From Duganella sp. Leaf126 (lineage in GTDB: Bacteria > Pseudomonadota > Gammaproteobacteria > Burkholderiales > Burkholderiaceae_D), in the NCBI RefSeq assembly GCF_001423125.1, contig NZ_LMNW01000012.1:124656-188655 (forward strand): a stretch of 64,000 nt of DNA, read 5' to 3'. Below the pieces are notes generated by a model. It saw only the letters and a program-made list of their open reading frames with translations, was not told where the DNA came from and did not search any database. This document shows positions 42,487 through 50,839 of the stretch, in pieces. Each line of letters starts with the position of its first letter. The first letter of the stretch is position 1. The position numbers were made by a program, and so were the translations under genes.

Positions 42487-44352
42487 TTGACCGAGCAAGC
42501 CCCCATCGTTACTGCCGACCCCCGCGAGCAAGTGCTGGCCACCGTGGCCAAGCTGCCCAACCTGCCGGGCGTGTACCGCTATTTCGACGCCGAGGACAAG
42601 GTCCTCTACGTGGGGAAGGCGCGCGACCTGAAAAAGCGCGTCTCGAGCTACTTCCAGAAAAACCTGGCCAGTCCGCGCATCGCCATGATGGTCGAGCGCA
42701 TCGCCCGGCTGGAAACCACGGTCACGCACAGCGAGGCCGAGGCACTGATCCTCGAGAACAACCTGATCAAGGCGCTGAGCCCGCGCTTCAACATCCTGTT
42801 CCGCGACGATAAGTCGTACCCGTACCTGAAAATCACCGGCGGCGAGGCGCCGCGCATGGTGTATTACCGCGGTGCGGTGGACAAGAAGAACCAGTATTTC
42901 GGTCCGTTTCCCAGTTCGTGGGCGGTCAAGGAATCGATGCAGATCCTGCAGAAGGTGTTCCAGATCCGCACCTGCGAAGACAGCGTCTACGCCAACCGCA
43001 CGCGCCCATGCCTCCTCAACCAGATCGGCCGCTGCAGCGGTCCGTGCGTGGACCTGATCGGCAAGGAGGATTACCAGCGCGATGTCGACAACGCGGCGCG
43101 CTTCCTGCGCGGGCGCCAGAGCGAAGTGCTGGCCGACCTCGAAGCGAAGATGCATGCGTACGCATCGGATCTGAAGTTCGAGCAGGCCGCTGCCGTGCGC
43201 AACCAGATCCAGTCGCTCTCGCGCGTGCTGCACCAGCAGAGCATGGAGACGGTGGGCGACGCCGATGTCGACATCATCGCGGTGCTGGTTCAGGGCGGGC
43301 GCGCCTGCGTCAACCTGGCCATGGTGCGCGGCGGGCGCCACCTCGGTGACCGCGCCTATTTCCCCACCCACGTCAGCGATGCCGAGGCGATCGCCGAGGA
43401 CTCGATCGAGGTCGAAGTGCTGGCTGCGTTCCTGGCCCAGCACTATGCCGACAAATTCATCCCCGGTGTGCTGATCCTCAATATCGAGTTCGACCATCCC
43501 GCCCTGATCCAGGCCTTGCAGGAGCAGTGCGGCCACCGCATCAACCTGCTGTTCCAGCCGCAGGACCAGCGCCGCAAGTGGCTCGAACTGGCGCAGAAGG
43601 GCGCGCAGATCTCGCTGGCTCGCCTGTTGTCCGAGCAGGGCTCGCAGCAGTCGCGCACGCGCGCGCTGGTGGATGCGCTGTCGCTCGAGCCTGAAGATAT
43701 CGATGCGCTGCGGGTGGAGTGCTTCGACATCAGCCACACCATGGGCGAAGCGACGCAGGCGTCGTGCGTGGTGTTCCACCATCACCAGATGCAGAACGGC
43801 GAATACCGCCGCTACAACATCAACGACATCACGCCCGGCGACGATTACGCGGCGATGCGGCAAGTGCTGTTCCGCCGCTACGAGAAAGTGGCCAACGGCG
43901 ACGGCGTGATGCCCGACGTGGTGCTGATCGACGGCGGCAAGGGACAGATCGAGATGGCGCGCCAGGTATTTTCGGAACTGGGCCTGGACATCAGCCTGAT
44001 CGTCGGCGTGGCCAAGGGAGAAGGGCGGCGCGTCGGACTGGAGACGCTGATGTTCGTCGATGGCCGCCCGTCCCAAGAGCTGGGCAAGGAATCGGCAGCG
44101 CTGATGCTGGTCGCGCAAATCCGCGACGAGGCGCACCGCTTCGCCATCACCGGCATGCGCGCCAAGCGCGCCAAGGCCCGGCAGACATCGCGCCTCGAGG
44201 AAATCGAAGGCATCGGCGCCAAGCGCCGCCAGCGCTTGCTGGCACGCTTCGGCGGGCTGCGCGGCGTGGTCAATGCGAGCGTGGAAGACCTCAAGCAGGT
44301 CGAGGGCATCTCGAATGCGTTGGCCGAGGAAATCTACAAGCAGCTGCACTGA
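42487..44352 (+). CDS. uvrC: Excinuclease ABC subunit C
   Basis: 621 residues, TTG start preceded by AGGTGAG. It makes both incisions in nucleotide excision repair. In order: the GIY-YIG nuclease ([19 protein letters not shown], residues 20-100), a Cys-containing segment ([18 protein letters not shown]), the UVR domain (about 205-240), the RNase H-like nuclease ([12 protein letters not shown] near 412), and C-terminal helix-hairpin-helix motifs ([25 protein letters not shown]). Confidence 0.96.
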   Translation: MTEQAPIVTADPREQVLATVAKLPNLPGVYRYFDAEDKVLYVGKARDLKKRVSSYFQKNLASPRIAMMVERIARLETTVTHSEAEALILENNLIKALSPRFNILFRDDKSYPYLKITGGEAPRMVYYRGAVDKKNQYFGPFPSSWAVKESMQILQKVFQIRTCEDSVYANRTRPCLLNQIGRCSGPCVDLIGKEDYQRDVDNAARFLRGRQSEVLADLEAKMHAYASDLKFEQAAAVRNQIQSLSRVLHQQSMETVGDADVDIIAVLVQGGRACVNLAMVRGGRHLGDRAYFPTHVSDAEAIAEDSIEVEVLAAFLAQHYADKFIPGVLILNIEFDHPALIQALQEQCGHRINLLFQPQDQRRKWLELAQKGAQISLARLLSEQGSQQSRTRALVDALSLEPEDIDALRVECFDISHTMGEATQASCVVFHHHQMQNGEYRRYNINDITPGDDYAAMRQVLFRRYEKVANGDGVMPDVVLIDGGKGQIEMARQVFSELGLDISLIVGVAKGEGRRVGLETLMFVDGRPSQELGKESAALMLVAQIRDEAHRFAITGMRAKRAKARQTSRLEEIEGIGAKRRQRLLARFGGLRGVVNASVEDLKQVEGISNALAEEIYKQLH

Positions 44353-44498
44353 GCGGTGCAGCGTTGGCGTGATCGCAGCAGCTCACGCCGACAGGGCGCG
44401 TAACGTGCTGGTTTAATACGTGGTGGCAAGGTAGACTAGCGGCGCGTTACCAAAACTCTCATGGCTTTACCTTTCTACCAAGTTTATGCGCCTTCGCT

Positions 44499-45080
44499 AT
44501 GCCATTTAATATTCCGATTCTGTTGACCTGGTTGCGCGTGGCGCTCATTCCGCTGGTAGTCGGCGTGTACTACCTGCCGACGTCGGTGCTGCCGGTGGCC
44601 GAGCAGAATCTGGCGGCGACCCTGGTGTTCATCATCGCCGCCGTCACCGACTGGTTCGACGGCTTCCTGGCGCGGCGCTGGAACCAGACCTCGGCCTTCG
44701 GCGCCTTTCTCGACCCCGTGGCCGACAAGCTGATGGTGGCCGGCGCCCTGATCGTGCTGGTGCAGCTCGACCGCGCCAACGCCGTCATCGCCTTCGTCAT
44801 CATCGGCCGCGAGATCGCCATCTCGGCGCTGCGCGAATGGATGGCGCAGATCGGCGCCTCGAAATCGGTTGCCGTCAGCTCGATCGGCAAGATCAAGACC
44901 ACCGCCCAGATGGCAGCGATCCCGCTGCTGCTGTACCACGACGTACTGCTGGGCGCGATCGACACCCAGTTCTGGGGCGCGCGCTTCCTCGAGCTGGCCG
45001 CCGTGCTGACCGTGTGGTCGATGTTCTACTACATGCGCCTGGCCTGGCCCATGATCAAGGAAAAGGGCGGCCACCTGTAA
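44499..45080 (+). CDS. pgsA: CDP-diacylglycerol--glycerol-3-phosphate phosphatidyltransferase
   Basis: 193 residues with about five or six membrane helices. The CDP-alcohol phosphotransferase signature (D-G-x2-A-R-x8-G-x3-D-x3-D) is intact in DWFDGFLARRW followed by FGAFLDPVADK (residues 50-75). It makes phosphatidylglycerol phosphate. A terminator follows. Adjacency to uvrC is common in proteobacteria. Confidence 0.95.
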   Translation: MPFNIPILLTWLRVALIPLVVGVYYLPTSVLPVAEQNLAATLVFIIAAVTDWFDGFLARRWNQTSAFGAFLDPVADKLMVAGALIVLVQLDRANAVIAFVIIGREIAISALREWMAQIGASKSVAVSSIGKIKTTAQMAAIPLLLYHDVLLGAIDTQFWGARFLELAAVLTVWSMFYYMRLAWPMIKEKGGHL

Positions 45081-45098
45081 TGCGGGTGCCGACCGGCG

Positions 45099-45119
45099 AA
45101 ACGGGATAAACCGTTTTTT
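45099..45119 (+). terminator. Intrinsic terminator of pgsA
   Basis: A 6-bp stem AAACGG/CCGTTT with a 6-base loop runs into a T tract, about 20 bases after the pgsA stop. Confidence 0.5.
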
Positions 45120-45147
45120 CTGTTTTCGATGCATCGAAATTTTGTTA

Positions 45148-45175
45148 TTGACAGAGCGTCCAGATCCTCTATAAT
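45148..45175 (+). promoter_or_regulatory. Strong sigma-70 promoter of the tRNA cluster
   Basis: TTGACA at 45148-45153 and TATAAT at 45170-45175, both perfect consensus, with a 16-base spacer. It lies 37 bases before the first tRNA-Gly. Confidence 0.85.
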
Positions 45176-45212
45176 GTTGGCCTGTTGTTGATGACATGTT
45201 GATGACAGCAGT

Positions 45213-45288
45213 GCGGGAGTAGCTCAGTTGGTAGAGCGCAACCTTGCCAAGGTTGAGGTCGAGAGTTCGAGACTCTTCTCCCGCTCCA
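45213..45288 (+). tRNA. tRNA-Gly (GCC), copy 1
   Basis: 76 nucleotides, GCGGGAG acceptor pairing with CTCCCGC, anticodon GCC in the loop closed by ACCTT/AAGGT, T arm GAGTTCGAGACTC, encoded CCA. Identical in sequence to copies 2 and 3. Confidence 0.97.
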
Positions 45289-45377
45289 GTTGCAAAACTG
45301 GTGCTGATCGCAATCAGCTTATTGCAAGCAGTACTGGCAATAACGATAGCGAGCTGTTAAAATGTTGGACTCCAAAT

Positions 45378-45453
45378 GCGGGAGTAGCTCAGTTGGTAGA
45401 GCGCAACCTTGCCAAGGTTGAGGTCGAGAGTTCGAGACTCTTCTCCCGCTCCA
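45378..45453 (+). tRNA. tRNA-Gly (GCC), copy 2
   Basis: Identical 76-nucleotide gene with encoded CCA. The 89-base spacer before it contains a TTAAAAT box that might act as a weak internal promoter. Confidence 0.97.
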
Positions 45454-45495
45454 GTTTCCTCGGAAACTGATTGGTGCAGTTGTTTCACCTCCTAT

Positions 45496-45571
45496 GCGGG
45501 AGTAGCTCAGTTGGTAGAGCGCAACCTTGCCAAGGTTGAGGTCGAGAGTTCGAGACTCTTCTCCCGCTCCA
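45496..45571 (+). tRNA. tRNA-Gly (GCC), copy 3
   Basis: Third identical copy, 42 bases after copy 2, probably from the same transcript. The spacers differ among copies, so only the mature sequence is conserved. Confidence 0.97.
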
Positions 45572-45624
45572 GAATTCGGAGCACAGCATATAACCGGCTG
45601 TGTTCTCGTATCAAGTCTTCCTCG

Positions 45625-45698
45625 GGCGAGGTAGCAAAGCGGTTATGCAGCGGCCTGCAAAGCCGTCTAGGTCGGTTCGACTCCGATCCTCGCCTCCA
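45625..45698 (+). tRNA. tRNA-Cys (GCA), island insertion site
   Basis: 74 nucleotides, GGCGAGG acceptor pairing with CCTCGCC, anticodon GCA, T arm GGTTCGACTCC, encoded CCA. It is the last gene of the cluster. An integrase gene begins 132 bases downstream, so its 3' half is the likely attachment site of the island. Confidence 0.96.
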
Positions 45699-45829
45699 TC
45701 AAATCAAGTACTTAGCGTTTTCTGAGCAAGCTCAACATGGCTGTTAACCACGCAAAAAGTGTGGTTAACCTCGCGCCAGACGGCCTGTTTGCCGTAGGCC
45801 GTCTCGCCGTCCATCGCTATCATCGGCGT

Positions 45830-46936
45830 ATGGCCTCGATCAAAAAACTCCCCTCCGGCGCGTTTCAGATATGCATCCGCCATCGCCTGTTGCCCAGGCC
45901 TTTCTGGGCAACCTTCGATGACAGGGCGCAGGCGGCTTCCTACGCCTCGCAACTGGAGGTGCTTCTGGGGCAGGGCATTGTGCCGGCCACGCTGCTTGAA
46001 GATCCGGTGGCGAAGCCGGAGACCTGGACGGTCACGCGCTGCATCGTCGAGTATCAGCGCCACAATGCGCTGGCGCTGTCCGAGATCAAGCTGCTCGACA
46101 CCATCCAGCCGCAACTGGCCAAGCTGGCCACCAACTGCCTGAACTACAACTGGGCGGAAGGCTGGATCCGCAGCATGAAGCGCGAAGCCAACCTGTCGCC
46201 TTCGACGATCCGCCACCGCCAGGGCGCGCTGGCCCGCTGCTTCGACTGGATGACCCGCAGGCATCCGGACATCATGGCGCAGAATCCTTTAAGACTGCTC
46301 AAGCGCGGTTTCTCCACTTACACACCGGACGATGTGGCGTTCCTGTCCCGGCATGGCAAAGGCCCCAAGTTCGCGGAGGAGCGCGACCGGCGCCTCGGTA
46401 TCGAGGAGGAAGTGCGCATACGCGAGGTGCTGGCCGACCGGCCGGTGGAGCTGACATTTTTCATCCTGGCGCTGGAGACGGCCATGCGCATGCGCGAGTG
46501 TTACACGCTGGACCTGACGCAGTTCAACCTCGAGCAGCGCACCATCTACCTCGACCGCAGCAAGAACGGCGACCGGCGCCAGGTGCCGCTATCCTCCACG
46601 GCCATCATGGCGCTGGCAGATCACATGACGAATGACCGCGCTGCCATCAGGGAGCGCAGCGGACGGCTGTTTCCCTACTGGAGCGGGGCGCGCGCGGAGA
46701 AGGAGCTCGATGTGGTCACGCGCGACTTGTCACGCGTGTTTGCACTGGTGTTCGAGGCGGCCGGCGCGCCAACGCTGCACTTCCATGACCTGCGCCACGA
46801 GGCGACGTGCCGGCTTTACGAAAAAACCAGGCTGACCGACGTGCTCATTGCGCGCATCACCGGTCACCGCGACCTGCGCCAGCTCAAGCGCTATGCGAGC
46901 CTGCGCGGCAGCGATCTGGCCAGCCATCTCTGGTAG
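45830..46936 (+). CDS. Tyrosine recombinase / phage-type integrase
   Basis: 368 residues from MASIKKLPSGAFQI; the frame is open 31 codons further up, but this Met begins the typical arm-binding segment. A SAM-like core-binding domain (about 75-165) precedes the catalytic domain. The active residues are seen: Arg in MRMRE, Lys in DRSKNGDRRQVPL, His-Arg in HDLRHEA, His in GHRDL, and Tyr in LKRYASL near the C-terminus. It lies directly after tRNA-Cys and reads away from it, the usual set-up for an island integrated at a tRNA. Confidence 0.93.
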   Translation: MASIKKLPSGAFQICIRHRLLPRPFWATFDDRAQAASYASQLEVLLGQGIVPATLLEDPVAKPETWTVTRCIVEYQRHNALALSEIKLLDTIQPQLAKLATNCLNYNWAEGWIRSMKREANLSPSTIRHRQGALARCFDWMTRRHPDIMAQNPLRLLKRGFSTYTPDDVAFLSRHGKGPKFAEERDRRLGIEEEVRIREVLADRPVELTFFILALETAMRMRECYTLDLTQFNLEQRTIYLDRSKNGDRRQVPLSSTAIMALADHMTNDRAAIRERSGRLFPYWSGARAEKELDVVTRDLSRVFALVFEAAGAPTLHFHDLRHEATCRLYEKTRLTDVLIARITGHRDLRQLKRYASLRGSDLASHLW

Positions 46937-46940
46937 AGGA

Positions 46941-47270
46941 TTATTTGGTGCCGGCGCGCGCGGAAAGGGTGGGCGGCTCCGGCAGCAATGGCAGCACAGG
47001 AAGTTCTCGCCGCTTGCGCGACGCAGGCCGTGGCACCAGCAGGGCGGCAGGCGCCGGGGATGCTGCGCGTTGTGATTGCAGACGCTGCGCGGTGTCGTGC
47101 CTGACGCGCTCGCGCAGAAAATCGAGGATGTCGGTACGCAGGAAAACCCAGGACTTGCCGATCTTCGTGCCCGGCAGCTCGCCCTTGCGGGCGAGTGCCA
47201 GCACCGTCTCCACGTCCGCATGGAGCAGGGTGGCCGCACCCAGGGCGTTGAAGGTGTCCTGGGCTTCCAT
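46941..47270 (-). CDS. AlpA/MerR-type helix-turn-helix protein, possible excisionase
   Basis: 109 residues. Residues 1-55 form a small winged HTH of the excisionase/HTH_17 type (ALGAATLLHADVETVLALARKGELPGTKIGKSWVFLRTDILDFL). The remaining half is Arg/Pro/Ala-rich. It converges on the integrase with a four-base gap, fitting a directionality factor or regulator of the recombinase. Its start lies two bases after the stop of the next gene upstream, so the two are coupled. Confidence 0.7.
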   Translation of the reverse strand: MEAQDTFNALGAATLLHADVETVLALARKGELPGTKIGKSWVFLRTDILDFLRERVRHDTAQRLQSQRAASPAPAALLVPRPASRKRRELPVLPLLPEPPTLSARAGTK

Positions 47271-47272
47271 GG

Positions 47273-47674
47273 TCAGGCACCGTGTGACGATTGCGCGTTG
47301 CCGCTCATGACCTCCACCGACAGCGCCGGAACGATGACATCGCCCCGGAAAAGATGATCGCGAAATTCCAGCGCCTTGCGATAGCCGTCGTTGAAGTTGG
47401 TGACGGTGCGCATCGGGACCGTCTCGCGCAGGGAGCGGCCTCTCGGCTTCTCGGCCGCGTATGCCGTGTGCACCGGGTGCATGTCCTGCTCGAGAGCCAC
47501 CACCAGTGCATAGGGTTCGCCGTCCGACTGGAAACTGTACGTGCCGCCCGCGCCGGTTCTCAGCGCCGTATCGACGGCTGCGCGCAGCTCCAGCAGCGCG
47601 ACTCGGTCACCCACGATGGCGCCGACTTCGTCCCAGCGCGATGGTCCCATGAAATGCAGCATACGTTCGCTCAT
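47273..47674 (-). CDS. Hypothetical island protein
   Basis: 133 residues from MSERMLHFMGPSRWDEV; this Met has an AGGAGG site five bases away, while the Met one codon earlier would be too close. It has a mixed alpha/beta composition, no signal or membrane segment, and a Tyr/Phe-rich centre (GTYSFQSDGEPYALVVALEQD). No family is recognised. It forms an operon with the HTH gene and is divergent from the KorB-like gene. Confidence 0.6.
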   Translation of the reverse strand: MSERMLHFMGPSRWDEVGAIVGDRVALLELRAAVDTALRTGAGGTYSFQSDGEPYALVVALEQDMHPVHTAYAAEKPRGRSLRETVPMRTVTNFNDGYRKALEFRDHLFRGDVIVPALSVEVMSGNAQSSHGA

Positions 47675-47719
47675 CATAGCCTCCTAGTGGTCATGCGCCG
47701 AACTGCAGCGCGATCAGTA

Positions 47720-47735
47720 TGTCGAAATGACGACA
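47720..47735. promoter_or_regulatory. Short inverted repeat in the divergent promoter region
   Basis: TGTCG and CGACA separated by six bases, about 45 bases upstream of the minus-strand operon. It is a candidate operator for one of the flanking regulators. Confidence 0.3.
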
Positions 47736-47839
47736 CCAGTATGCAAGGGCTTTCAGACGCAGCAAAGCGAAAGGCGACGGAAATATCGAATGGATCAAAT
47801 GCGGTAAGCGACCTTGTCGGCGGAAGTGATCGTGGGTGT

Positions 47840-47852
47840 TTCAGCCGCTAAA
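47840..47852. promoter_or_regulatory. KorB-operator-like site
   Basis: TTCAGCCGCTAAA matches the RK2 KorB operator TTTAGCSGCTAAA at 12 of 13 positions. It lies 58 bases before the preferred start of the KorB-like gene, where autoregulation would act. Confidence 0.6.
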
Positions 47853-47910
47853 TTCACGCGCGCTACTGGATTTGATTTTTCTCAAGACGCGTGGTGACGG
47901 CCCGGTCAGC

Positions 47911-48843
47911 ATGGTGGAATTGAGCAATGTCGGAGGGCAGCACGATGGCACATCCATGTTAAAGCCGGCGACGCAGGGCGCACCGCTCCAGTTGCCGCTC
48001 GATCTCGTCGATGAAGATCCGCACCAGCCGCGCGCGGCGGACAGCCCGGGCTTTTCCGCCGCCAGCCTGGGTGAACTGGCGAAGTCGGTCCGGCTGCGCG
48101 GCGTCAAGACGCCGATTTCGGTGCGCGAGCATCCGGGCATGCCTGGGCGTTACATCGTCAACCACGGCGCCCGCCGTTTCCGTGCCTCGCGCCTGGCCGG
48201 CCTGCTCACCATTCCCGCCTTCATCGACAACGACTACAACGAGACCGACCAGGTCATCGAAAACCTCCAGCGCAACGACCTGACGGCGCGCGAGATTGCC
48301 GACTACATCGGGCGCGAACTGGCGCGCGGGCTGCGCCGCAAAGAGATCGCGCAGCGCATCAGCAAGTCGCCTGCCTACGTTACCCAGCATGCCATGCTGC
48401 TCGACCTGCCGGAGCCAGTGGCGCGGGCATTCAGTTCGGCGCGCGTGCGCGACGTCTCGCTGGTGAATGAACTGGTGCAGGCTTACAGGGACCGGCCCGA
48501 CGTGGTGACGGCTTGGTTAGACGACGACCAGCAGGAAATTACCCGGGGATCGGTGCGCATGCTGCGCGAGTTCCTGGCCCAATCGATCGTCCTGGAAATG
48601 CCGAACGATGCTGCGCAGGAACCGGCGGCCAGCGACAGCGTTCCTGACGCGTCCTCGCTGGCGCGGCAAGCAAGGGAGCCGGCCTTCAAGGGCGTGCTGC
48701 TGTTCACGCATGCAGGGCTATCGTGCGAGCTGCTGATGCGCCGCCCGTCGAGCCGCAAGCTGGCGTGGGTGCGCTACGATGACGGGCGCATCGCAGAGGT
48801 GGCGCTGTCGGATTTGCATGGCGATGCCTGGCGCGGTGTCTGA
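47911..48843 (+). CDS. KorB/ParB-family partition and repressor protein
   Basis: 310 residues from MVELSNVGG. The frame is open from a GTG at 47836, but that would place the operator-like site inside the gene. Residues 20-120 are the ParB nuclease-like domain (LVDEDPHQPR, GVKTPISVREHPG, GRYIVNHGARRFRASRL, QVIENLQRNDLTAREIADYIGREL). The HTH follows (RKEIAQRISKSPAYVTQHAMLLDLP). The C-terminal 55 residues (KGVLLFTHAGLSCELLMRRP, then VRYDDGRIAEVALSDL) resemble the SH3-like dimerisation domain of KorB. KorB of IncP plasmids is both the partition ParB and a global repressor. No ParA/IncC is seen in the window. Confidence 0.8.
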   Translation: MVELSNVGGQHDGTSMLKPATQGAPLQLPLDLVDEDPHQPRAADSPGFSAASLGELAKSVRLRGVKTPISVREHPGMPGRYIVNHGARRFRASRLAGLLTIPAFIDNDYNETDQVIENLQRNDLTAREIADYIGRELARGLRRKEIAQRISKSPAYVTQHAMLLDLPEPVARAFSSARVRDVSLVNELVQAYRDRPDVVTAWLDDDQQEITRGSVRMLREFLAQSIVLEMPNDAAQEPAASDSVPDASSLARQAREPAFKGVLLFTHAGLSCELLMRRPSSRKLAWVRYDDGRIAEVALSDLHGDAWRGV

Positions 48844-49166
48844 TGCAGGAAACGATTTATCTCATTTTAATTTTGCTGCGCACTTTCACCGTTGGCGCCG
48901 GCGCTACGGGTATTCCGCTTGCCAGTTCACCGACCTTGCCGCCAATGCGGTCCAGTCCATGTTCCTGCTCGTCATTCATCAGGCGCCGATCTGGGTGAAG
49001 GGCAGCCACCTGTCGAATCTACAAGCTCGTGCCTTCCAGGCACGAATAATAGTAATAAGAATAGTATTCCTATTACTACTCTTATTATTGCTATTACTAC
49101 TGCTTGATACGCCGCAAGGTCCGCGCCAGTAATAAGAATAATATTCTTCCTATGGGAGGGCGCCTC
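48844..49166 (+). promoter_or_regulatory. Regulatory gap with duplicated AT-rich palindromes upstream of the KfrA-like gene
   Basis: The first 180 bases show no recognisable gene. From 49047 the sequence becomes very AT-rich for this genome. The 15-bp near-palindrome AAGAATA-N-TATTCCT is at 49057-49071 (extendable to 27 bases, 49051-49077) and AAGAATA-N-TATTCTT is at 49134-49148. The second copy ends seven bases before the ribosome site of the next gene. Related TAATA-rich sequence fills 49073-49102. These look like paired operators. Confidence 0.6.
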
Positions 49167-49898
49167 ATGAACACCGATACCGATATTCCAACCCGCATCA
49201 TGTCCGCTGCCGACGCTCTGTTCGAGCAGGGCGGCGGTATCCAGTTTCCTACCGTTGATGCCGTACGCAAGGCGGCGCGCGTCAGCATGAACGACGCCAG
49301 CCAGGTCATGAAGGCCTGGCGCCGTGCGCACCTGGCCGGCCCCAAGCCGGCCCCGGTCGATGTGCCACCAGCTTTGCAAGACATCCACCGTGCGTGGCTG
49401 GAGGCACTGTGGCGCGCCGCGCAGCACCATGCCAGCCAGAGCATGGCCAACATGCAGGTGGCGTGGGACGCCGAGCGCGCCGAGACCGAACAACTGAACC
49501 GCGAAATGGTTGTAGCCTTCGAGGCACAGGCGGCTGAACTGGAACATGCCAACAATGAACGAGCAGCTTGCCGGCAGCGCATCGCCGAACTGGAGGCCGA
49601 GGCCCACGCCCACCTGGAGTCGATGTCCAGGATGTCGTCAGACTTGAGCGCGGCGCAGGCAGAAGTACGCACCCAGTCAGCGCGCGCGGTGGAGATCCAG
49701 CGGCGCGCCGACGAACTACGCACCGAGCTTGACCGCACCCATGCCGCAAATGCCCCCCAGGCGGCAAAGGACGCAGCCAGCCAGACGGAACTTGCTGCAG
49801 TCCGCGCCGAGATGCTGCACTTGATGCAGATGGTTGCCGGCGCAATCGGCGGCAGAATTCCTGCGACAAAAGACTATAGTGATCGGAAACGACAGTGA
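49167..49898 (+). CDS. KfrA-like DNA-binding coiled-coil protein
   Basis: 243 residues with a GGGAGGG site nine bases upstream. Residues 8-60 form the KfrA N-terminal DNA-binding domain (IMSAADALFEQGG, TVDAVRKAARVSMNDASQVMKAWRR). Residues 75-215 are a long Glu/Ala/Gln-rich coiled coil. KfrA of IncP/IncU plasmids binds and represses its own promoter and helps partition. The palindromes just upstream fit autoregulation. It follows the KorB-like gene and precedes the KfrB-domain gene, the same order of functions as in IncP backbones. Confidence 0.8.
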   Translation: MNTDTDIPTRIMSAADALFEQGGGIQFPTVDAVRKAARVSMNDASQVMKAWRRAHLAGPKPAPVDVPPALQDIHRAWLEALWRAAQHHASQSMANMQVAWDAERAETEQLNREMVVAFEAQAAELEHANNERAACRQRIAELEAEAHAHLESMSRMSSDLSAAQAEVRTQSARAVEIQRRADELRTELDRTHAANAPQAAKDAASQTELAAVRAEMLHLMQMVAGAIGGRIPATKDYSDRKRQ

Positions 49899-49929
49899 CC
49901 GCGACGACGCGCCATGCCGGGAGATATAG

Positions 49930-50274
49930 ATGAGCCAGAGGGTCTTGGTGATGAACGGCCAGCGTCTGCTGCAAAGCGAGAGCGACGGCAAATGGGTGAC
50001 CAACAAGGTGGACAAGGCAGGGCAGCTCAAGCCGGGCATCTACCGCCTCGACGCCGCGCAGCCAGCGGACAAGGCCAAGTCTCATCTTGGCGTCATCGTC
50101 CATGCGGACCGGCAATCGGTTTTCCAGCAGTCGGGGCAGTCACTCGTCAGGCACGACGCCGATGCCTTCGCGCAGACGCCTGCGCACGGCGCAGCAGCGC
50201 GGATCGAATACGCCCAGGGCAAGGCAAGCTGCGAACAGGAAGGCCAGCAAGTGCGGCGCGGTATCAGGCGCTAG
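49930..50274 (+). CDS. KfrB-domain protein
   Basis: 114 residues. The central part (LKPGIYRLDAAQPADKAKSH then LGVIVHADRQSVFQQSGQ) matches the KfrB domain found in IncP KfrB and in plasmid- and ICE-borne proteins. The first residues RVLVMNGQRLLQSESDGKW also fit full-length KfrB. The C-terminal 30 residues are polar. The start lies 31 bases after the KfrA-like gene, consistent with an operon. Confidence 0.7.
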   Translation: MSQRVLVMNGQRLLQSESDGKWVTNKVDKAGQLKPGIYRLDAAQPADKAKSHLGVIVHADRQSVFQQSGQSLVRHDADAFAQTPAHGAAARIEYAQGKASCEQEGQQVRRGIRR

Positions 50275-50343
50275 CGGTCACCGCCGGCCGATGTTCCATA
50301 TTTCGCTGGGACGAAATTCGCGCAAAGGACAGCACATCGCATC

Positions 50344-50703
50344 ATGTACAACCAGATATTCTTCACCAACGTGCTGCGCACGCTCGATGAGCAGGGCATG
50401 ACCAAGAGCGAACTGGCCGACAAGGCTGGCATCTCGGTGTCGTTCCTATCCGACCTGACCAACGCAAAAGCCAACCCCTCGCTCAAGGTGCTTGATGCCA
50501 TCGCCCGCGCACTCAATACCGCGCTGCCGGCGCTGCTGGAAATCACCGACCTCGATGACGCCACCATGGCGGCGCTGATGGATGGACAAACCACGCAGAG
50601 CCTGCCCGATGGGTATGTACGCGTGAGTGCCGTGCTTACTCCTTTCCAGGCGTTTACGGTCAAGCGCTGGGACGAGGAAAATCGTAGGAAGCTCAAGCGC
50701 TGA
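50344..50703 (+). CDS. XRE-family transcriptional regulator (TrbA-like)
   Basis: 119 residues. The HTH is at residues 8-60 (LRTLDEQGMTKSELADKAGISVSFLSDLTNAKANPSLKVLDAIARAL). The C-terminal half, LPDGYVRVSAVLTPFQAFTVKRWDEENRRKL, is of the type seen in small regulators of conjugative elements such as TrbA. TrbA represses conjugation genes in IncP plasmids; the target here is unknown, as no transfer genes are in the window. Confidence 0.75.
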   Translation: MYNQIFFTNVLRTLDEQGMTKSELADKAGISVSFLSDLTNAKANPSLKVLDAIARALNTALPALLEITDLDDATMAALMDGQTTQSLPDGYVRVSAVLTPFQAFTVKRWDEENRRKLKR

Positions 50704-50839
50704 ATTGCAGACTTGACCCGGCGCGAAGACAGGCGGCAGCGCACACATTTCAAAGCAGATAGTGGACGGCGGCGCTGATTAATCGTGCTCCGCCACTTTG
50801 TTAGTGAAAATCCCGTTAAATGACCAGGAGGCCGATGCG

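Noticed and set aside
49040..49150. Possible CRISPR-like array in the AT-rich repeats
   Set aside because: Only two palindromic units with unequal, non-spacer-like sequence between them; better explained as operators.
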